A DNA stretch of 64,000 bases from Lycium barbarum. Lineage: Eukaryota; Streptophyta; Magnoliopsida; Solanales; Solanaceae. The position numbers and the translations under genes were made by a program. The notes beneath the pieces were generated by a model. The model was not told where the DNA came from and searched no databases. It saw nothing but the letters and a program-made list of their open reading frames with translations. The stretch is taken from contig NC_083344.1 in NCBI RefSeq assembly GCF_019175385.1, positions 24,306,231-24,370,230 of the forward strand, written 5' to 3'. This document shows positions 57,211 through 64,000 of this stretch, in pieces (within the stretch, counting starts at the first letter, position 1; each line of letters opens with the position of its first letter).

Positions 57211-58476
57211 TCATATCATCATAACATCAATCATAACACGTCATTATTATACATCTCAAGCCATAGCATCATGTTATCATTTCTTAGTGTCCCATGTACC
57301 CCATAGTGTTACAAGTTAGCATTGCTTATCATCTTATTTTGATAACATACATTAGCATTAAGAGCATTCATTAGGATTTAAGACAACCATACTATGTCGG
57401 GGTGACGTAAGGTCGTGAACTCCCGATTGTATTATGGACATTTATGAGTATCATGCCTCGCCTTGAAGGGAATAAAACATAAGGCGAGTGTTTATAGTAA
57501 TAACATCATTAGCATTGTAGGAACAACATGCCACAATTTCTTGAATCTCTATACTCTAGCTCATTGTTATCACTATCATGCTCATAGAGGATTTAATATA
57601 TGGAAGGGCTCTTAAGCTTCATCTTATAAAAGGATTTATGAAAAGCTTGAAGGATTCATGCCTTTTGAAAGAAGAGTTAAGCCTCACATAGCTTGGTCGT
57701 TTAACTAAGCTATCGCTCACTTGTTCTCCTTCGATATCACGTCGCTACCTTCATGAGAGAATTCGAATTAACATTAGTTAATTGACTACAAGAACGCATC
57801 GTTAATTCTAGGAAAAATTGGGCAGCACTTCCTTTGTTTATACTACTTTTACCATGTTCTATATCAACTCCCAACATTCACAATACTACTCACAATATCA
57901 CAATCAACAATCATCATTTATGTATATTTAGCAAAATCCATCATTTTCCTCCAATTTTCCCATATTCCTCCTTATAACTCATCTCTGTGTTTTTACGCAT
58001 TTAATACTTGTTTCATGATATAAACATCATTATAACGTATTCATAATCACAACTCTTCAACTTTCATGATTCTATTCCACTATCATTCAATTATGTCACT
58101 ATTCACTCAGTAATGACCCACTTCCTATGTTCTTCTACATTTCAAGTATCTAAACCTTCCAATACCTTAAACAACATGAAGTGATCATGAAACTTACCTT
58201 GGATGATGGTTGAATAAGTCTTGAGTTGAAATACTTCACTTAGAAAAAACCCTAGTTCCACCTTCTTTGGAATTCCTTGACTTAGATGAACTACGGCGAG
58301 TTTCACACTCTTGATTTCATGAATTTGGGTGTTATTGATCGAGATTTTTACTTGAATTCTTGGTTTGGAAGTGTTTGGAAGTTTCTAGAGAGAGATTGGG
58401 TCGTGTAATGAGAAGGAGAAATAATAAAAATGAACTTGGATCATATTTTTATAAATACAAAACCAGTCCCGATGCC

Positions 58477-58707
58477 ATTATACGGTCCGTATAAATTTAT
58501 ACGGTCCGTATAATTGACCGTAAAACTGACTCAGTGATCCCCCCTTTCTGTGTCAACTTGACGGTTCATTTGACGGGCCGTATAATTTTATACGGTCCGT
58601 ATAATCTACCGTAAAACCCATTTTTCTTCAAATTCTTTCTGTGACACTTTAACGGTTCATTATACGGCCGTAAAACCATTATACGGTCCGTATAATCTAC
58701 CGTACAA
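58477..58707 (-). repeat. Cluster of TTATACGGTCCGTATAA palindromes in the H LTR
   Basis: Four or five copies of TATACGGTCCGTATAA and half-copies (GACCGTAAA, TACCGTAAA) lie 190-425 bases from the LTR start, the same place as the cluster in A/B. Confidence 0.8.
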
Positions 58708-58899
58708 TTCGCCAGTTCACTGAGTCTTATTTTGTCACTTCGTTTAATCTTCGATCCTTACGGGACCTTCTTAACAATTGTTCAACACCTCGATACCAAT
58801 CAAATGAACGTTACCACTCATCTCCACAACATCGTATACACTATATCTTTGTTAGCCTATTCACTGTACGCTTAACAGGAAAATTTCCGGGGTGTAACA

Positions 58900-58936
58900 T
58901 TCTTCCCCCCTTTTGGAACTTTCGTCCTCGAATGTT
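58900..58936 (-). promoter_or_regulatory. Polypurine tract and imperfect palindrome of H
   Basis: The complement of TTCTTCCCCCCTTTT abuts the LTR (58900-58914). The neighbouring CGAATGTT arm is intact, but its partner reads AACTTTCG. Confidence 0.8.
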
Positions 58937-59102
58937 AAACACTCGGGATTCTATAAAAATTTCGCCAGAGTTTTCCCTGTAATCTGGCACTACTGACCTG
59001 TCACAGCAACCCATAATATCATCGCCTCACAGGGCTACATCACAATATCAACACATCTATGGCCACACACGACCAAAAACATAAAAATAAAGCATATATA
59101 CC

Positions 59103-62100
59103 TTATATCGTCGACGTTTCATCTTGAATCCCTTCCGGAGATAGGAACAAATGGGGGTACTTGGATCTCATTTTCTCTTCCGCCATAGAACTTTGACTGA
59201 TGCTACCTCTTTATTCCGAAGCCTTCGCACTTGCCTATCTAGAATAGCAATAGGCACCTCTTCATATGTTAGCTTCTCTGTCACTTGCACATCCTCTATC
59301 GGGACAACCTTTGTGGGTTCTCCGATATACTTATGGAGCATCGAAACATGGAATACTGGATGGACTGATTCAAGCGCCGAAGGCAATTTCAACTCATAGG
59401 CTACCTGACCCACCTTACTAATGATTTCATTGGGTCTAATGTATCTAGGGCTTAGCTTCCCTTTCTTGCCAAATCTCATCACCTCTTTCATCGGTGATAC
59501 TTTCAGAAACACCCAATCGCCAGCTTGAAATTCCAGGTCTCGTCGGTGATTGTCTGCATAAGACTTTTGGCTGCTTTGAGCTATTAGTAATCGATCTGGG
59601 ATCACCTTAACTCTTTCCACCGCTTGTTGAATCAATTCGGGGCCTATCAATTGTGTTTATCCTGTTTCAAACCATCCAACTGGAGATCTACACTTCCTTC
59701 CATATAACGCCTCGTATGGGGCCATCTGAATGCTGGAATGATAGCTATTGTTATATGCGAACTCAATTAGTGGCAAATGATCATCCCAACTACCACTGAA
59801 ATCCAACACACACGCCCGTAACATATCTTCTAAGGTTTGAATAGTACGCTCGGTTTGCCCGTCGGTTTGTGGATGAAATGTCGTGCTAAACTTCACTTGC
59901 GTGCCCAAACCTTCTTGAAAAGACTTCCAGAACTTAGCTGTAAACTGTACTCCTCTATCCGTGATAATAGACAATGGAATACCATGGAGTCGCACAATTT
60001 CCTTGAGGTATAGCCTTGCATAGTCTTCTGCTGAGTACGTGGTTCTAACTAGAAGGAAATGGGCTGCTTTTGTCAATCTATCCACGGTCACCCATATAGA
60101 ATCATATTTACCCCGAGAACGAGGTAATCCCATGATGAAATCCATGTTAATCACTTCACATTTCCAAGTGGGTATTTCTATCGCTTGCAACAAGCCTCCT
60201 GGCTTTTGATGTTCCGCTTTTACTTGTTGGCAATTTGGGCATTGTGCTATGAATTCTGCTATATCTCTTTTCATGCCAGCCCACCAATACATCATCTTGA
60301 GATCATGATACATTTTGGTTGCACCTGGATGAATATAATACGGGGAACAATGCGCTTCTTCTAGGATTCGTTGGCGCAATTCCGCCACCTTTGGTACACA
60401 TAACCTGCCTTGGTATCTAAGAATTCCATCAATAGAAATTCCAAACGGAGACTTTTCTTTCTCATGAGATGTGTCTCTATAATGACATAACTGAGGATCT
60501 TCACACTGCCGTTCTTTCACTTCCATATCCAAGGATGAAATCGCGGAATCTTTGATACTAATACCCGCATTACCTGAATTGATTACACACACTCCAAGAT
60601 TAGCCACTCGATGAAGTTCTTGAATCATCTCTTTCCTTTCCGGAGGGATTTCACATAAACTGCCCATTGATCGGCGGCTAAGTGCATCGGCTACTACATT
60701 CGCCTTCCCGGGGTGGTATAAAATGTTAACATCATAATCTTTTAATAATTCTAACCACCGCCTCTGCCGCAGGTTCAACTCCCTTTGCTTGAGGATGTAC
60801 TGGAGGCTCTTGTGATCTGTATAGATATCAACATGCACACCATACAAATAATGCCTCCACATTTTCAGGGCATGAATAACCACAGCCAATTCAAGATCAT
60901 GTCTCGGATAGTTCTTTTCATGTTTACGCAATTATCGCGAAGCATATGCAATACCTTTACCATGCTGCATCAACACGCATCCTAATCCCACACCGGAAGC
61001 ATCACAATACACAACGTAGCCATCTGGCCCTTCTGGAAGTGTCAATACTGGAGGTGAAGTTAATCTGTCTTTCAACTCATGAAAGCTACGTTCACAAGCA
61101 TCACTCCATTGGAATTTTGCCGACTTTTGGGTTAGCTTCGTTAATGGGGCTAAAATGGATGAGAAACCCTCTACAAACCTTCTATAATAGCCTGCTAAAC
61201 CCAGAAAACTATGAACTTCCGTAGGCGTCGTAGGCCTTGGCCAAGTCTTCACTGCTTCAATTTTCTGAGTGTCGACTCGAATACCGTCATTGGAAATAAC
61301 ATGGCCCAGGAATGTCACCGAGTTCAGCCAAAATTTGCATTTTGAAAATTTTGCATACAGCTCCCGAGCTCGAAGAATACCAAGAAAGATCCTCAAATGA
61401 TCTGCATGTTCTGATTCTGTGCGAGAGTACACCAGGATATCATCAATAAACACTATCACGAACAAGTCCAAGAAAGGCTTGAATACGTTGTTCATCAAAT
61501 TCATAAATATAGCCGGAGCATTAGTCAGCCCGAATGACATCACTCGAAATTCATAGTGGCCGTACCTCGTTCTGAAGGCTGTTTTTGGAATATCCGCTTC
61601 TCTAATCCTCACTTGATGGTAGCCCGACCTCAAATATATTTTTGAAAACCACTTGGCACCTTGCAATTGATCGAATAAATCATCAATCCTTGGGAGAGGA
61701 TATCTGTTCTTTATTGTTACTTTGTTCAATTGCTTGTAGTCGATACACATTCGTATAGATCCATCTTTCTTTCTCACAAACATGACTGGTGCTCCCCACG
61801 GTGATGAACTGGGTCTAATGAATCCCTTCTCGAGCAAGTCTTTCAGCTGCGCCTTTAGCTCTTTTAATTTTGCCAGAGCCATTCGATAAGGGGGAATAGA
61901 AATGGGATTTGTGTCCGGCAATACGTCAATAGCGAAATCAATTTCCCTTTCTGGTGGAAGACCTGGAAGTTCATCTGGAAATACGTCTGGAAACTCATTC
62001 ACCACCGGAACTGACTGGAAAATTGGTGGCTTTGCCTCGGTATCATGAACCCTTACTAAGTGATAAATATAGCCCTTGGCTATCATATTCCTTGCCTTGA

Positions 62101-62840
62101 GGTAGGAAATAAACCTACCCTTCGGGGATGCTGTATTACCCTGCCATTCGAGAACGGGCTCTCCTGGAAATTGGAATCGAACAAATTTTGTGCGACAATC
62201 AACATTTGCATAACACGAGGCCAACCAATCCATACCCATGATTACATCGAAATCTACCATTTCTAACTCAATCAAGTCAGCTTGGGTCTGACGATCGCAT
62301 ATCACAATAACACAATTTTTGTACACTTGTCTTGCTATCACAGGATCACCAACTGGAGTAAGTACCTCAAAGGGTTTAATTGACTCAGGTTTTACCCCGA
62401 TACAACCAGCAACATATGGAGAAATATAAGAAAATGTAAAACCCGGATCTATCAGCGCATACACATCACGGGAGAATATAGACAATATACCTATGACTAC
62501 ATCCGGAGAGGACTCGAGATCCTGTCGTCCCGCTAAAGCATATACACGGGGCTGAGTGGCACCCGAAGTAGATGCTGCCCCTCGGCCTCTGCCTCGGCCT
62601 GCTGTCATCTGAGAAGTCTGCCCTGCGGGGCGTGCTGATGAGGAATCCACTGCTGAGCCTGTGGGCTGAACCCCACCTCTACCATATCGCGAGGGACAAT
62701 CTCGCATTAAATGTCCAGTCTGCCCACAAACATAGCAACCATCAGTGTCCTGACGACACGACCCTGAATGTAATTTGCGGCACAGACAACATCGGGGAAC
62801 TGGTGGTCTCCTCTGACTGTAATCACCCCCAAACTGACAA
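59103..62840 (-). pseudogene. gag-pol: gag-pol of H: gag capsid deleted, RT and chromodomain damaged
   Basis: The frame begins abruptly in late gag ([17 protein letters not shown]), directly after the primer site region, then gives [14 protein letters not shown], an intact CCHC knuckle. Protease has DPGFT. In RT the first catalytic Asp of the [10 protein letters not shown] motif is Tyr (codon 61634-61636), while FIDDIL is intact. Stops lie at 60932-60934 (CAA to TAA) and at 59657-59659 (GAA to TAA in the ETGEAKLIG region). The integrase HHCC and D,D,E residues are readable ([25 protein letters not shown]). In the chromodomain 34 bp are missing after LWR relative to A, shifting the frame and removing the NREEMTWE part. 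The old C-terminus (MRSKYPHLF) follows out of frame to a TAA at 59103. Confidence 0.93.
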
Positions 62841-62854
62841 CTCGAAGCTCTCGA

Positions 62855-62866
62855 GCTCTGATACCA
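62855..62866 (-). promoter_or_regulatory. Primer binding site of H
   Basis: On the minus strand TGGTATCAGAGC lies four bases after the 5' LTR end at 62871. Coding sequence begins within about 15-30 bases, so the leader is missing. Confidence 0.92.
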
Positions 62867-62870
62867 CTTT

Positions 62871-64000
62871 TGTCATGACCCAACTAGGGGCCGTGACGGG
62901 TACCCGGGGCTAAACACCGAGCACCGCTCGTGCCATCAGTTATTAAGCTTATTTAGCAGGCATTTATCTGATTCATGCTTAATAGATAATAAAATCCATT
63001 TTCATTTAGAACGAAATGATTTTATACATACGAGCCCTTAGGCTAGCAAAATAATATACACACATATACATAATGACCATGCCATGAAACCACACGCCCC
63101 ACGTCGAGTATCTACGAGCCTCTAGGAGATGACATCTACAACTGTATACAAAAGATTCATCATAGGCACCTCCGGGACAATGGAGGGCTTTCAGTCAGCT
63201 AGCAGCCTCTAAGAATCCGGAGCAAGATCTCCTCCCTGTCTACCTGTGGGCATGAACACAGCGTCCATAGAAAAAGGACGTCAATACGAATATTGTACTG
63301 AGTATGTAAGGCAGGTATAAAATAAACAAACATAATAGAAAGATCATGAGTCATGGGACAAAGATATAACCTGCACACATGTCATAGGCAATCGTATTAT
63401 TATCATATTTCACAGTTTACACAATCATAGTACCCATGTTATTACATCCCATACATCATCACGTACATCATTATATACCTCATCACAACATAATCTGTAT
63501 CGTTACCCGCGTCCGGGTAACCCTCATATGCCACCCACTAGTGGTGATCATGGCCGACCCTCTCGGCTCGGTGTAAACATCCCAGCCCACATTAGCGGTG
63601 ACATGCCCGGCCATATAGGCGTGGTGGAATCATACGCAGCCCGCATTAGCGGTGACATGCCCGACCATATAGGCGCGGTGGAATCATATCATCATAACAT
63701 CAATCATAACACGTCATTATTATACATCTCAAGCCATATCATCATGTTATCATTTCTTAGTGTCCCATGTACCCCATAGTGTTACAAGTTAGCATTACTT
63801 ATCATGTTATTGTCATAACATACATTACCGTTAAGAGCATTCATTAGGCTTTAAGACAACCATACTATGTCGGGGTGACGTAAGGTCGTGAACTCCCGAT
63901 TGTATTATGGACATTTATGAGTATCATGCCTCTCCTTGAAGGGAATAAAACATAAGGCGAGTGTTTATAGTAATAACATCATTAGCATTGTAGGAACAAC
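62871..64000 (-). repeat. 5' LTR of element H (partial, runs off the window)
   Basis: It matches the 3' LTR from 56440 onward. It differs by substitutions (for example TGTCATGACC for TGTCACGACC) and by an insertion of roughly 50-55 bp near 63539-63590 with an extra GC-rich hairpin unit. Confidence 0.94.

Larger units (their letters stand above)
56440..58899 (-). repeat. 3' LTR of element H (2460 bp)
   Basis: On the minus strand it starts TGTTACACCCCGG and ends GGGTCGTGACA. The part seen in the other LTR (62871-64000) matches with scattered mismatches. It contains the two-hairpin element (56821-56894), a tandem CCCGCATTAGCGGTGACATG unit near 57105-57210 and the TACGGTCCGTA cluster. Confidence 0.95.
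56440..64000 (-). mobile_element. Element H: Tekay/Del-type element with leader and gag deletion; 5' LTR cut by window
   Basis: On the minus strand H has a partial 5' LTR (62871-64000), a primer site (62855-62866), a truncated gag-pol (62840-59103), a polypurine tract (58900-58914) and a 3' LTR (56440-58899). The leader hairpin and the gag capsid region are missing. Two stops, a lost RT aspartate and a chromodomain deletion add to its inactivity. Its LTR shares the TACGGTCCGTA cluster with A/B. Confidence 0.94.

Noticed and set aside
104..62866. tRNA genes at the TGGTATCAGAGC sites
   Set aside because: Only the 12-base complement of a tRNA 3' end is present; these are primer binding sites.

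Overview
This window is a plant nuclear repeat island. I find no host protein-coding gene, tRNA gene or functional rRNA gene in it. All that I can explain is Ty3/Gypsy LTR retrotransposon sequence: chromodomain-bearing Tekay/Del-type elements, their non-autonomous (LARD-like) relatives, and one Tat-type element with a second RNase H. Every Tekay-type primer binding site seen reads TGGTATCAGAGC, the complement of the initiator methionine tRNA 3' end. The LTRs are long (2.3-3.5 kb), GC-poor and nested. Families and style suggest a eudicot, probably Solanaceae, but that host assignment is from memory and not proven here.

Layout. 1-7650: Tekay element A (+), with the last 99 bp of its 5' LTR, a gag-pol frame with six stops, and an LTR at 5317-7650. 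That LTR is also the 5' LTR of element B (+), whose gag-pol runs from 7861 to 11726. There B is split by element C (+, 11727-33750, flanked by the 5-bp duplication GATAG) and resumes at 33751-34015. C is a chimera: a gag-less 5' module, a 5S rRNA-derived module, and a decayed RNase H/integrase/chromodomain tail. C is itself split by element D (-, 15907-26941, duplication CATTC), a Tekay element with two 2931-bp LTRs and one 1619-codon gag-pol frame carrying three stops. At 34015/34016 B changes abruptly, without an LTR end, into the interior of a Tat-type pol (element E, +). E is split near the end of pol by element F (-, 36215-44524), a LARD with no recognisable coding domain. E resumes at 44525 with a repeat-rich 3' region and a partly duplicated LTR start (46782 and 48108). 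That LTR is interrupted at 49815 by element G (-), another LARD with a 5S-derived module. G abuts element H (-, 56440 to the window end), a Tekay element that has lost its leader and most of gag.

How the parts relate. A, B, D and H show the autonomous plan gag - protease - reverse transcriptase - RNase H - integrase - chromodomain in one frame, but all are dead. C, F and G keep the cis signals (LTR ends, polypurine tract and, where the window shows them, primer site and leader hairpin) with little or no coding capacity, so they probably moved using Tekay proteins in trans. The most interesting signals are not genes. They are a two-hairpin RNA-like element with compensatory changes in every LTR family; a GC-rich hairpin module present in one to ten copies per LTR; a leader hairpin shared by autonomous and non-autonomous elements; a 61-nt exon-like block with conserved splice signals in C and F; and 5S rRNA-derived modules inside C and G.
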